This document shows positions 10,033-18,797 of a stretch of DNA of 64,000 nucleotides, in pieces. Numbering within the stretch: position 1 is the stretch's first letter; each line of letters opens with the position of its first letter. Source of the DNA: Halococcus salsus (GTDB lineage Archaea > Halobacteriota > Halobacteria > Halobacteriales > Halococcaceae); NCBI RefSeq assembly GCF_009900715.1, contig NZ_JAAAJC010000002.1:248001-312000 (forward strand). Direction: 5' to 3'. The position numbers were made by a program, and so were the translations under genes. The notes beneath the pieces are model-generated. The model saw only the letters and a list, made by a program, of their open reading frames with translations. It did no database searches and was not told the DNA's origin.

Positions 10033-11208
10033 ATGCGCGACGCCTACGTCATCGGTGCGGGCCAGTCCCCCTACGGGTCGTTTCCGACCGAGACCTATCG
10101 CTCGCTGTTCGCGACCGCCTTCGACCGCGCGCTCGACAGCGTTTCGGGTTCGTTCGACCCGGAGCGCATCGACGAAGCGTTCCTGGGCACCCTCGGCGTC
10201 GGCGGTCGGCAGATCGGGCTCAGCGGCCCCGCCGTCACCGAGCACGTCGGACTGCACTCGGTCCCCACGACCCGGGTCGAGAACGCCTGCGCCGCGGGCG
10301 GCTACGCGTTCCGGTCGGCGGTCACGGCGGTCGAGTCCGGTCGGGTCGACGTCGCGCTCGCGGGCGGCTACGAGGTGATGACCGACACCAGCGCCGACGG
10401 CACGCGGTGGTGGCTCGGGGTCTCCGGGGACACCGAATACGAGCGGCTCTCGGGCACGACCTTCGCGGGCGTCTACGCCCAGATGGCGAGCGCGTATCTC
10501 GATAGCTACGACGCGACCGGCGAGGACCTCTCACGGGTGGCCGTGAAGAACCACGCCAATGGCGCGGAGAACCCCGACGCCCACCTCGGCTTCGCCTGTT
10601 CGATGGACGACGCGACGACCGCGCCGACGGTGGCCGAGCCGTTGAATCGGTACCACTGCTGTCCGATCTCCGACGGCGCGAGCGTCGTGCTGGTCGTCGC
10701 CCCCGAGGTCGCGGCGGAGTTCGAGTCGGTGCGGGTCGCGGGTCTCGGCGCGGCGAGCGGTCGGGTCGGGCTGTTCGAGCGCGACACCCTCACCTCGATC
10801 CCCGCGAGCGTCGCCGCCGGCGAGCGCGCCTACGACGAGGCCGGCGTGGAGCCCGCGGACCTAGACGTCGCCGAGGTCCACGACTGTTTCGCGATCGCCG
10901 AACTCCTCGCCTACGAGGACCTCGGTTTCTGCGAACGCGGCGACGCACCGCGACTGCTTCGAGCGGGCGAGACCGACCCCGACGGCCGACTGCCGGTCAA
11001 CACCTCGGGTGGCCTGAAATCCAAGGGCCACCCGATCGGTGCGACCGGCGGCGGCCAGGTCGTCGAACTGTTCGAGCAGCTCCGAGGGACCGCGCACGTG
11101 CAAGTCGAGGAGCCGGAAGTGGGGCTCGCGCACAACGTCGGCGGCAGCGGCGGCGGCGCGACGGTCACGATCCTCGAACGGGTCGACGAGACCGGGGGTG
11201 AGGCCTAA
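10033..11208 (+). CDS. Thiolase-family acyltransferase (archaeal/SCP-x type)
   Basis: 391 residues. The nucleophile C86 lies in VENACAAGG, the second catalytic motif is HDCFAIAELLAYEDLGF, and the C-terminal motif is GLKSKGHPIGATGG, so the catalytic residues appear intact. Archaeal thiolases of this type work in a complex with HMG-CoA synthase and a DUF35 protein that channels acetoacetyl-CoA. Its stop overlaps the next start (TAATG), and that gene encodes an HMG-CoA-synthase-like/DUF35 fusion. A mevalonate role is possible, but the damaged partner active site argues for another acyl-CoA condensation or cleavage. Confidence 0.9.
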   Translation: MRDAYVIGAGQSPYGSFPTETYRSLFATAFDRALDSVSGSFDPERIDEAFLGTLGVGGRQIGLSGPAVTEHVGLHSVPTTRVENACAAGGYAFRSAVTAVESGRVDVALAGGYEVMTDTSADGTRWWLGVSGDTEYERLSGTTFAGVYAQMASAYLDSYDATGEDLSRVAVKNHANGAENPDAHLGFACSMDDATTAPTVAEPLNRYHCCPISDGASVVLVVAPEVAAEFESVRVAGLGAASGRVGLFERDTLTSIPASVAAGERAYDEAGVEPADLDVAEVHDCFAIAELLAYEDLGFCERGDAPRLLRAGETDPDGRLPVNTSGGLKSKGHPIGATGGGQVVELFEQLRGTAHVQVEEPEVGLAHNVGGSGGGATVTILERVDETGGEA

Positions 11209-12593
11209 TGCGCGGTATCGACGCGGCAGGGGTGTATCTGCCGCACTACCGGCTCGAACGCGACGAGATCGAGGGGGCGTGGGGTCGGAGTCCGCACGCG
11301 AGCCTCGCCGTCCCGGCGGCCGACGAGGACGCGCTGACGATGGGGGTCGCGGCGGCCGAAGCGCTGTTCGAAGGTCAGGATATCGAACGTGATTCGGTCG
11401 ACCTCGTCTGTTTCGCGAGCACCACGCCGCCGGTCGAGGAGGGGATGTGCGCCCCGCGGCTCGGGCGCGCGCTGGACCTGAAGCGAGGGGTCGAGACCGC
11501 CGAACACACTCAGTCGACCCTCGCGGGGGCGGAGGCGCTCGCCCGCGCGCTGGACGCGGACGGATCGGCGCTGGTCGTGGTCGCCGACTGCCCGGCGGGC
11601 GACCCGTCGGAGGGCTGGGGCGCGGGTGCGGCGGCCTTTCTGGTGGCCGACGACGCCGCCGTCGGCGTGTTGGATCGGGCGTGGCACGCCGACGAGTATC
11701 CCGGCGTTCGCTTTCGCGAACGCGGAACCACCGCGGTCGACTCGCTCGACATCACGACCGACGAGCGGGCCGTCGTCAGGGAGAGCATCGCGAACGCGGT
11801 GGCGAGACTCGACGCGGACGGGTTCGACGCCGCCGCGCTCCACCAGCCAGACGGACGGATGCCGGGGCGGGTCGTCCGTGGCCTCCCCGGCACACCCGAA
11901 ACCGAGGTCGGGACCGTCGTGAACGGCGTCGGGGACGCCGGTGCGGCCACCCTCCCCATCGGGCTGGCCCGCGCGCTCGCACACGCCGAGTCGGATGACA
12001 ACACCCTCGCGGGCTTCTTCGGAAGCGGCGGTGCGGGAGCCGCGTTCGCCTTCGAGGGATCGGTACCTGTCTCGGGGCTCGACGACGGCGACCTCCCGGT
12101 GGGGGAGTCGATATCGTACGCGAGCGCGCTCAGGAGACGCGGCGTCGTCACGGACGAGGCGGTCGCGGGCGGCGGGGCGCAGGTCAGCCTACCGTCATGG
12201 CGGCGGAGCCTCGACCAGCGCTACCGGCTCCGCGCCGGTCGCTGTCCCGACTGTTCGACCCTCGTCTTCCCGCCCGAAGGAGCGTGTCCCGACTGCGGAT
12301 CGAGGGAGGCGTTCGAGCCGGTCGACCTCCCGCGGACGGGTACTGTGGAGGCGAAGACGGTGGTCGGACAGGGCGGCGCACCGCCGGAGTTCGCCCCGCT
12401 CCAGCGCCGTGGCGGCCCCTACGGGGTCGCCATCGTCGGGTTCGAGGCCGACGGCCACGCCACGCTCCCCGCCCAGCTCACCGACTGCGACCCGGAGTCG
12501 GTGGCGGTCGGTGACGAGGTTCGAGCGGTGATCCGACGGATCTACGTTCAGGAAGGGGTCGTCCGCTACGGGGCGAAGTTCGTGCCGAGATGA
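11208..12593 (+). CDS. HMG-CoA-synthase-like domain fused to DUF35 zinc-ribbon/OB-fold; catalytic Cys missing
   Basis: 461 residues. About 1-320 follow the archaeal HMG-CoA synthase (KAS III) pattern, including GVYLPHYRL, LHQPDGRMP with the conserved His, and VNGVGDAGAATLPIGLA. About 335-461 are DUF35: a rubredoxin-like knuckle (CPDC..., then CPDCG) followed by an OB-fold. Where archaeal HMG-CoA synthases have FACKAGTAG, this protein has EHTQSTLAG (about 99-107), so the nucleophilic cysteine is replaced, by Thr101 in my alignment by eye. It overlaps the thiolase gene by one base. It may be a non-catalytic scaffold with an acyl-CoA shuttle domain, or a condensing enzyme of unusual chemistry. 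Confidence 0.83.
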   Translation: MRGIDAAGVYLPHYRLERDEIEGAWGRSPHASLAVPAADEDALTMGVAAAEALFEGQDIERDSVDLVCFASTTPPVEEGMCAPRLGRALDLKRGVETAEHTQSTLAGAEALARALDADGSALVVVADCPAGDPSEGWGAGAAAFLVADDAAVGVLDRAWHADEYPGVRFRERGTTAVDSLDITTDERAVVRESIANAVARLDADGFDAAALHQPDGRMPGRVVRGLPGTPETEVGTVVNGVGDAGAATLPIGLARALAHAESDDNTLAGFFGSGGAGAAFAFEGSVPVSGLDDGDLPVGESISYASALRRRGVVTDEAVAGGGAQVSLPSWRRSLDQRYRLRAGRCPDCSTLVFPPEGACPDCGSREAFEPVDLPRTGTVEAKTVVGQGGAPPEFAPLQRRGGPYGVAIVGFEADGHATLPAQLTDCDPESVAVGDEVRAVIRRIYVQEGVVRYGAKFVPR

Positions 12594-12636
12594 GGGCAGC
12601 GGGGAGTCGAGAGCCGACCCCGGTGCGGGGAGCGGT

Positions 12637-12846
12637 CTACCGACCGTAGGTGAGTCGGCGGCCGAAGTCGGTCAGCCACTCCGAGAGCCGCCCGAGCGCG
12701 ATGACGTGGCTCGACACCGCCCGCGCCTCGCGGTCGTCGACCTCGATGTGGCCGCCCTCGTACGGGTCGGCGCTCACACCCGTCGCGTCGACGACGGTGC
12801 TCGTCGCACACCGGCCGCAGGACTCGACGTCGTCGGAACTACCCAT
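12637..12846 (-). CDS. Small conserved-type hypothetical protein with CxxC
   Basis: 69 residues from ATG 12846. It is acidic, with one CGRC motif at about residues 10-13 and a C-terminal helix (RLSEWLTDFGRRL). A single CxxC could be half of a zinc site completed by dimerisation, or a redox site. It is convergent with the thiolase operon and divergent from the cupin gene. Codon use matches the genomic style. No function can be given. Confidence 0.6.
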   Translation of the reverse strand: MGSSDDVESCGRCATSTVVDATGVSADPYEGGHIEVDDREARAVSSHVIALGRLSEWLTDFGRRLTYGR

Positions 12847-12928
12847 GCCCGATCGATGGTGTTCGATTCACCTATAGCTTTGCCCGCGGCGCGACAACGG
12901 CTTTACTCGTGGCCGTCTTCCGGGTGAT

Positions 12929-13303
12929 GTGAGCTACCACGTCATCGATCCAGCGGATCTGGACCCCACCCCGGACCGCGACGCCGACCGCCGAGCGGTA
13001 GGGGAAGCGGCTGGCCTCGAGAACGTCGCGCTGAACGTCTACACGGCCGAACCGGGCGAGACGGTGCCCCTGAAGTACCACTACCACGACGAGCAGGAGG
13101 AGGCGTTCGTGGTGCTCGACGGGACCCTCCACGTCGAGACGCCCGAGCGCGAGTACACCGCCACGACGGGCGAGGTGTTCGTCGCCGAACCCGAGAGCCC
13201 CCACCGGGCGTTCGTGCCCGCGGACGCCGACGCGAGCGTTCGGGTAGTCGCGGTCGGCGCGCCCGCGGTCGACGACGCCCACGCCTACGAGGCCGATGGC
13301 TGA
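12929..13303 (+). CDS. Cupin-domain protein
   Basis: 124 residues from GTG 12929. The single-cupin fold is recognisable from YHYHDEQEEAFVVLDGTLHVETPE, which gives the first metal-binding motif (two His and a Glu), and from PESPHRAF, which gives the second. The length is typical of a one-domain cupin. The ligand is unknown; such proteins can be sugar isomerases, dioxygenases or simple binders. Its last 8 bases overlap the start of the next gene, so the two are translated together. Confidence 0.85.
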   Translation: MSYHVIDPADLDPTPDRDADRRAVGEAAGLENVALNVYTAEPGETVPLKYHYHDEQEEAFVVLDGTLHVETPEREYTATTGEVFVAEPESPHRAFVPADADASVRVVAVGAPAVDDAHAYEADG

Positions 13304-13919
13304 GGGTCGTTCCGAAGCGACCGCCGACGAGGCCCGGTCGGCAACCGAACCCGACGAGACGCGGCCGACGTGGGACGACGCGTATCTCGACGAAGTGGCG
13401 AGCCGTCTCGAAACCTCCTACGACCTCGAAGCCGACTACCCCGTCGAGGGGACGAGGTGGGCGCTCTACGGCGAGCTCGTTCTCAAACGCGAGAAGTACT
13501 TCCTCCACCCGACGCTCTCGTACGGTCAGCACGACTCCGACGAACACCTCCTCGTTCGGCGGGCGGGGACGGTCGAGCCGGAAACCCTCGGTTCGCTTGT
13601 CGAACTCGGTCACCGGCTCGCCGACGAGTGGGTCGTGCCCGACGAGCGCCACTACAGCACCGAGTTCACCTTCGTGCTCGTCGCCCCCGATATCCCCGAC
13701 GCGGTCGCCGAGTTCGTCGACGGGTTCCGGGACCGGACCCTGCTCAAGTACGGCTACTTCGGCCACTACGAGGTGAACCTCGTGGTGGTCGCGCCCGAAA
13801 CGGAGACCCTCGTCGCGAGCGAGCAGGCCGACGTCGCCGCGGCGTTCCGGACGTGGGGCGACCCCCCGGCGAGGGAGCGGGGGCCGTTCGGTCGGCTCGC
13901 CGACGCGATCTTCGGGTGA
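13296..13919 (+). CDS. Hypothetical protein, co-translated with the cupin
   Basis: 207 residues, with no family I recognise by name. A disordered acidic N-terminus (about 1-28) leads to a compact alpha/beta domain. Motifs worth noting are WALYGELVLKREKYFLHPTLSYGQHDSDEHLLVRR and, later, LLKYGYFGHYEVNLVVVAP. There is no signal peptide or membrane segment. The 8-base overlap with the cupin gene suggests a shared role. It is convergent with cstA. Confidence 0.75.
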   Translation: MAEGRSEATADEARSATEPDETRPTWDDAYLDEVASRLETSYDLEADYPVEGTRWALYGELVLKREKYFLHPTLSYGQHDSDEHLLVRRAGTVEPETLGSLVELGHRLADEWVVPDERHYSTEFTFVLVAPDIPDAVAEFVDGFRDRTLLKYGYFGHYEVNLVVVAPETETLVASEQADVAAAFRTWGDPPARERGPFGRLADAIFG

Positions 13920-13952
13920 ATCGGGCCGCGAAAAGCCGATTTCGACCGTCGG

Positions 13953-15680
13953 CTACTCGTCCGTGCCGCCGTCGGTGGCGGTCGCCGTTCCCCCGCGCGT
14001 ACTCCGGATGTTGCCGATGCCGAGTCTGAGGAGCGCGAGCGCCAGGAACATGAGGGCCGTCCCGATCACGATCTGGAGGACCAACGACCACGCCGCGGTC
14101 TCGGCGTTGCCGAGGATCAATCCCTGATAGAGGTTCTGGTAGTATTCGAGGTAGACCAGCGCGCAGACGGTGATGACCGACATCACCGCCATCGGGACGC
14201 CGGTACTGATGAGCTGTTTGCTCTCGTCCCAGTTCGCGAGCCAGACCGTCGCGGTCAGGAGCGCGAGCGCGGCGAGGAGCTGGTTCGCGCTGCCGAAGAG
14301 CTGCCAGAGCGGCGTCCAGGTGCCCGAGGCGATCAGGACGTAGGCGACGACGCACTGGAAGAGGCTGTTGGCGTAGCGGTTCGAGGCGACCTCCTCGGCG
14401 GTGTTGTCGGGTGTCCCGACGATCTCCTCGAACATGTACCGGCCCAAGCGGAGCGCGGTGTCGGTCGAGGTGAGCAGGAAACTCACCATCACGAGCGCCA
14501 TGAACGGCGCGCCGAAGGAGGTCGGGATGCCGAGGCTGGAGAGGAAGATCCCGCCGCCGGTGGCGAACTTCGGGAGCGCGAGGCCGACCCCGCCGGTGGC
14601 GTCGCCCGCGGTGACGCCCACGACGGCGACCGCCGAGAGCGCGACGATGGCGAGCAGACCCTCGCCGAGCATGCCCCCGTAGCCGATCAGCCGGGCGTCG
14701 GTCTCCTTGTTGAGCTGTTTCGACGTGGTGCCCGAGGAGACCAGCGAGTGGAAGCCGCTGATCGTCCCGCACGCGATGGTGACGAACAGCATCGGGAACA
14801 GCGGGCTGGCCGCGCCGAGAGCGCTGTTGCCGCCGAAGCTCGTGAAGGCCGGGATGTTGGTCACGAGCGCCTGGTCCGCGGTGCCGAACACCGTGCCGAC
14901 GATGATGGCGATCAGCGCGCCGCCGACCCCCGCGTACAGCAGGAACGACGAGAGGTAGTCACGGGGCTGGAGCAGCGTCCAGACCGGGAGGACGCTCGCG
15001 ATGAAGGCGTAGACCAGCACGATCGGAACCCACTGGCCCTGTGAGAGCTGGATCGGGTACTCGATCCCGACGAAGACGCTTGCGAAGACGAGGATCACGA
15101 AGACGACGGTACCGGGGATGAAGGGGAGGTCGAGCTGGTAGAGGTAGACCCCGAAGACCAGCGCGAGCGTGATGTAGAGCAGGCTCGCGGTCGCCGCGCT
15201 CGGGTACTCCTGGAAGACCAACGCCACGACGAACGCGAACACCGCGACCACGAGGATGATGGTGAGGAAGGCGAACCAGAGCAGGAGGTTCTTGCCCTCG
15301 TCACCGATGTACTCGCCGATGATCGAGCCGATCGAGCGGCCCTCGTGCCGGAGACTGCCGCTGAGGGAGACGAAGTCGTGGACCGCCCCCATCAGCGGGT
15401 TGCCGATCGCGATCCAGAGCACGGCTGGAAGCCACCCCCACAGCAGCCCCGCCGTGATCGGGCCCACGATCGGCGCGCCGCCCGCGATGCTCGAGTAGTG
15501 GTGGCCGAGGAGCACCGGCTTCTTCGCCGGGACGTACTCCTGTCCGTCCTCGTACTTGTGGGCCGGCGTCTCGGCGTCCGCATCGAGCCCGACGAACGAC
15601 GCGAGGTAGCGCGAGTAGCCGAGGTAGCCGATACTGAACAGGACGAGGATACCGACCACCAGCCAGATGAGTGCGACCAT
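13953..15680 (-). CDS. cstA: Carbon starvation protein CstA family (peptide/pyruvate-type transporter)
   Basis: 575 residues with about 15 hydrophobic segments, near the length of the short archaeal and Firmicute CstA form. Family landmarks are HHYSSIAGGAPIVGPI near residue 60, the region around GNPLMGAVHDFVSL, and GTISGFHSLVSSGTTSKQL near 310. CstA proteins import peptides or pyruvate when carbon is short. No regulator is adjacent. The upstream 105 bases separate it from the ArsA-like gene, which runs in the same direction, so it has its own promoter or is the end of a longer unit. Confidence 0.93.
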   Translation of the reverse strand: MVALIWLVVGILVLFSIGYLGYSRYLASFVGLDADAETPAHKYEDGQEYVPAKKPVLLGHHYSSIAGGAPIVGPITAGLLWGWLPAVLWIAIGNPLMGAVHDFVSLSGSLRHEGRSIGSIIGEYIGDEGKNLLLWFAFLTIILVVAVFAFVVALVFQEYPSAATASLLYITLALVFGVYLYQLDLPFIPGTVVFVILVFASVFVGIEYPIQLSQGQWVPIVLVYAFIASVLPVWTLLQPRDYLSSFLLYAGVGGALIAIIVGTVFGTADQALVTNIPAFTSFGGNSALGAASPLFPMLFVTIACGTISGFHSLVSSGTTSKQLNKETDARLIGYGGMLGEGLLAIVALSAVAVVGVTAGDATGGVGLALPKFATGGGIFLSSLGIPTSFGAPFMALVMVSFLLTSTDTALRLGRYMFEEIVGTPDNTAEEVASNRYANSLFQCVVAYVLIASGTWTPLWQLFGSANQLLAALALLTATVWLANWDESKQLISTGVPMAVMSVITVCALVYLEYYQNLYQGLILGNAETAAWSLVLQIVIGTALMFLALALLRLGIGNIRSTRGGTATATDGGTDE

Positions 15681-15785
15681 AGGACATGATCTACTATCGA
15701 AGTGGGAACATAACGGTTTCCCTCGATCCCCGATTTCGCGGGACGGCGGCCATTCCTGCCGGGAAATCGAGGGCTCGAAGCCGTC

Positions 15786-16748
15786 TCAGGGCGACGGGGG
15801 GCGAACCGCGAGTTCGGCCGCGACCTCGTCGAGCACGTCGGGGGTTATCTCGCCGCTGCGGGCGGCGATCCGGGCGACGACGGGCACCGAGAACGTGGTC
15901 TCGACCTCCTCGACCCGCTCGCGCTCGCGCGCACATCGCTCGCGGAGGTAGCGCGCGCCGGTGCCGTCCTCCTCGGGGTCCGGTTCGGGGGTGAGCTTGT
16001 TCACGACGAGGCCCGCGACCGCGAGGTCGTGGTCCTGGAGGTGCTCGACGGCCCGCCGGGTCTCGGCCACTGAGAGCTCGTCGGGGTTGCAGACGAGGTA
16101 GAAGACGGCGTCCTCGCGGAGTGTACGGCCCGCGAACGCGAACCGCTCCTTTCGCTCGCGGAGGCGTGCGATGATCGGGTCGGTTTTCGCGTCGACGCGG
16201 GGTTCGTTGTCGCCGATGGCGGCCATCTCGTACCGGTCGAGGCTCTGCTGGCGCTTCTCGACGAGCCGGTCGACCCAGTCGCCGAGGAACTCCGGAAGCG
16301 AGAGCAAGCGGAGCGTGCCGCCGGTGGGGGCGGTGTCGAAGACCACCCGGTCGAACGGCTCGCTCTCGGCGCGCATCACGTGGATCAGGCGGTCGAACAG
16401 CGCCGCCTCGTAGGCCCCCGGCGTGTTGTGGGCCATCTCGATCTGGCGGTCGATCTCGTTGACGACCACCTGGGAGACCTGTTCGGCCATCTGCTCACGG
16501 ATCCCCTGGAGGTGGGCCTCGACCTCGGTGTCGGGGTCGATCTCCATCGCCGAGAGGCCGTCGTAGCCCGTGACTTGGGTCGGGGTGTCCTCGAACGATT
16601 GACCGAAGACGTCGCTCGTGCTGTGGGCGGGGTCGGTCGAGACCAGGAGGGTCTCGTCGCCGGCGTTCGCCGACCGGACCCCGAAGGCGGCCGAGACGGT
16701 GGTCTTGCCGACGCCGCCCTTGCCGCCGAAGAAGGTGAACCTCGCCAT
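15786..16748 (-). CDS. ArsA/Get3-family ATPase
   Basis: 320 residues, single-domain form. The deviant Walker A GGKGGVGKTT is at 8-17 and the switch/A-loop region reads STDPAHSTSDVFG. The later DTAPTGGTLRLLSLPEFL is the ArsA/Get3 switch II. No CxxC zinc pair is visible in the dimer region. Single-domain archaeal members resemble Get3 (tail-anchored membrane-protein targeting) more than arsenite pumps, and no ars gene is nearby. The gene begins 2 bases after the stop of the 97-residue gene, so the two are co-transcribed. Confidence 0.88.
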   Translation of the reverse strand: MARFTFFGGKGGVGKTTVSAAFGVRSANAGDETLLVSTDPAHSTSDVFGQSFEDTPTQVTGYDGLSAMEIDPDTEVEAHLQGIREQMAEQVSQVVVNEIDRQIEMAHNTPGAYEAALFDRLIHVMRAESEPFDRVVFDTAPTGGTLRLLSLPEFLGDWVDRLVEKRQQSLDRYEMAAIGDNEPRVDAKTDPIIARLRERKERFAFAGRTLREDAVFYLVCNPDELSVAETRRAVEHLQDHDLAVAGLVVNKLTPEPDPEEDGTGARYLRERCARERERVEEVETTFSVPVVARIAARSGEITPDVLDEVAAELAVRPPSP

Positions 16749-16749
16749 C

Positions 16750-17043
16750 TCAGAAGTGGAAGTCCCCCTTCCAGTCGAGCACGCTCTCGCGGTCCCACAT
16801 CCGGCGTTCCCACGCCTCGAAGTCCTCGGCGAGGTAGGGCAGGAGTTCGGCGGTGTAGTACGACACCGGGCTCGGGATGCCGAAGGCGTCGGCGAAACAC
16901 GCGAAGAAGAAGGCGTCCTCGCTGTCCATCGCCTCGTTCTCGATCCGTTCGAACGCGGGGTGTTCGATCATCCCGTGGTAGAGACCGTGGAGTACCTCCG
17001 TGGCCGCCTCGCGAAACCGTGCGAACTGCTCGTAGACTGTCAT
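16750..17043 (-). CDS. Small hypothetical protein encoded with the ArsA/Get3-like ATPase
   Basis: 97 residues, all-helical in appearance and rich in aromatic residues (YHGMIEHPAFERI, EDAFFFACFADAFGIPSPVSYYTAELLPYL, WERRMWDRESVLDW). It is the first gene of a two-gene unit with the ArsA/Get3-like ATPase 2 bases downstream. No transmembrane segment is evident. A cofactor or client-loading role for the ATPase is possible but rests on position only. Confidence 0.78.
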   Translation of the reverse strand: MTVYEQFARFREAATEVLHGLYHGMIEHPAFERIENEAMDSEDAFFFACFADAFGIPSPVSYYTAELLPYLAEDFEAWERRMWDRESVLDWKGDFHF

Positions 17044-17234
17044 GGTGGGGGTCGGCCGTCGTGACGGCCCGTTCGACGCGAGATAACACCCGGAGCCGAA
17101 TAACGTTCCGGTCGGCCACGTCGGGTGGGTCGTCGATCGACGGTCGAGGCGTGGGGAGACCGGCCCTGGAAACGGCTCGCCGCCCTGAGGGTGCAGGCAC
17201 GATGCGGAAGGAGCACGCGGGAGGAGATGGGGAC

Positions 17235-17624
17235 ATGGACGACGAGCAGTTCTTCAGCGATGTCGAATCGCGTGCCGACCTCGATTCGCGCGAGGAGGCG
17301 GTCGCGGCGGCCGAGGCGACCCTCGGCGTGCTCGGCGAACGGCTCGGGAGCGGGACGGACGCGCTCGCCGACGAACTACCCGCGAACCTCGCGACGGCGG
17401 TGGAGAGCGAGGGTGACGAGGCCGCCGGGTTCTCGCCCGACGAGTTCGTCGACTGGGTGCGGGAGGCCGAACGCGAACAGGGGGCGAGCCTCGACGTCTC
17501 CAGCGCCCGCCTCCACGTGCAGGCGGTTTTCGAGAGCCTCGAACGGGCGGTCGGCGGCGAGGCCTGGAACGAGGTCCGCTCAGGGCTCCCCGACGAGTAC
17601 GAGCGGCTGTTCAAGGCGGGCTGA
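17235..17624 (+). CDS. DUF2267-like protein
   Basis: 129 residues. The start at ATG 17235 is preferred over ATG 17202 because GGAGGAGAT lies just upstream at a Shine-Dalgarno distance. The protein has two helical repeats (DSREEAVAAAEATLGVLGERL... and ARLHVQAVFESLERAVGGEAWNEVRSGLPDEYERLF), the pattern of DUF2267 proteins, whose function is unknown. It is convergent with the small membrane protein that follows. Confidence 0.78.
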   Translation: MDDEQFFSDVESRADLDSREEAVAAAEATLGVLGERLGSGTDALADELPANLATAVESEGDEAAGFSPDEFVDWVREAEREQGASLDVSSARLHVQAVFESLERAVGGEAWNEVRSGLPDEYERLFKAG

Positions 17625-17642
17625 AACGGAACGGCGGAGAAC

Positions 17643-17861
17643 TCAGTTGCTGCTCGAACTGGAGTCGGTCACCGAGTCGGCGACGTCGCCGAGGTCCGTG
17701 TCGCTGCCGTCGTCGCCGTCGCCTTTGTTCCCGGAGAGGAACCGGCGCTTGACGAACCGAAGCCCGAGGAGGGTTCCGGCACCGGCGACCACCGCGCCCG
17801 GAATCCCGTAGCGTTTGTACCCCTTCTTCGCGGCTTTCATGACGACCGAGCTACCAAGCAT
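17643..17861 (-). CDS. Small single-pass membrane protein
   Basis: 72 residues from ATG 17861 (MLGSSVVMKAAKKGY); an internal ATG at 17840 is an alternative. A basic N-terminus precedes one hydrophobic stretch (GIPGAVVAGAGTLLGLRFV), then a basic patch and an acidic, Ser/Asp-rich tail. The topology would put the tail in the cytoplasm. No family name recognised. Confidence 0.68.
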   Translation of the reverse strand: MLGSSVVMKAAKKGYKRYGIPGAVVAGAGTLLGLRFVKRRFLSGNKGDGDDGSDTDLGDVADSVTDSSSSSN

Positions 17862-17971
17862 GGTCGGGAGAAACGGCGGACACCGTAAGAGCGCTTCGCC
17901 TGCACGCACCGGGTAGAGCACGCACCGGGTAGAGAACAACGATTAACTGGCGGGGTGTCGAAGGGGGTGCA

Positions 17972-18721
17972 ATGGACGGGACCACGGTCACCATCGACCC
18001 CCACGTCCACTCCGAGGGGTCCTACGACGGCCGCGAACCGGTCGAACTGCTCCTCGAACACGCCGCCGACATCGGGCTCGACGGGGTCGTGGTCACCGAC
18101 CACGACGCGATCGAGGAATCCCGTCGCGCGGCCGAGCTCGCACCCGAGTACGGACTTCTGGGGATCCCCGGCGTCGAGGTCTCGACCGCCCACGGCCACC
18201 TGCTGGCCATCGGGATAGAGACCCGCCCACAGCGCGGGCAGCCGCTCGAAACCACCGTCGAGCGGGTCCGCGACCTGGGTGGGGTGGCCATCGTGCCCCA
18301 CCCCTTCCAGCGGAGCCGGCACGGCGTCAAGCGACGAAACCTCACCGACTGCGACGCGATCGAGGCCTACAACTCGATGGTCTTCACCGGCTATCGAAAT
18401 CGCCGGGCGAAGACGTTCGCCGACGTCGAGCGCTACCCCGTCGTCGGCGGGAGCGACGCCCACTTCCTCCCGAACCTCGGGCGGGCGCACACCGACATCC
18501 GCATCGATCTGGACGAGGCGTCGCTGGATGCGGGTTCCATCGACGGCGGGGACGTCGTCGACGCCATCCGGGAGGGCCACACCGAGATCCGGGGCAAACG
18601 AACCCCCATCCACCGGAGCGCGCGCCAGTACGCGAAGGGCGCAGTGCGGAAGGCGACTTATCTCACCACGTCACACATGCCGTTCTTCCCGACGCTACCG
18701 ACCTCGATGCGGGATATGTGA
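17972..18721 (+). CDS. PHP-domain metal-dependent phosphoesterase
   Basis: 249 residues. All PHP motifs are visible: DPHVHSEGSYDG (H11 and H13), VVTDHDAIEE, PGVEVST, IVPHPFQR and GGSDAHFLPNLG. These form the trinuclear metal site of the polymerase-and-histidinol-phosphatase fold, so hydrolysis of a phosphoester is likely. Short stand-alone members include nucleotide phosphatases such as the YciV/TrpH type. The C-terminal 40 residues are basic. It is the first of three genes on the plus strand but is separated from the toxin-antitoxin pair by 76 bases with a TATA-like GTTTTTATCC. Confidence 0.9.
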   Translation: MDGTTVTIDPHVHSEGSYDGREPVELLLEHAADIGLDGVVVTDHDAIEESRRAAELAPEYGLLGIPGVEVSTAHGHLLAIGIETRPQRGQPLETTVERVRDLGGVAIVPHPFQRSRHGVKRRNLTDCDAIEAYNSMVFTGYRNRRAKTFADVERYPVVGGSDAHFLPNLGRAHTDIRIDLDEASLDAGSIDGGDVVDAIREGHTEIRGKRTPIHRSARQYAKGAVRKATYLTTSHMPFFPTLPTSMRDM

Positions 18722-18797
18722 GGGGTCGCTGGCGAACGCGCGTGCGGGACCGTGCAACCCACACGAAGTTTTTATCCGAGAAAGCCAGAGTACCACC

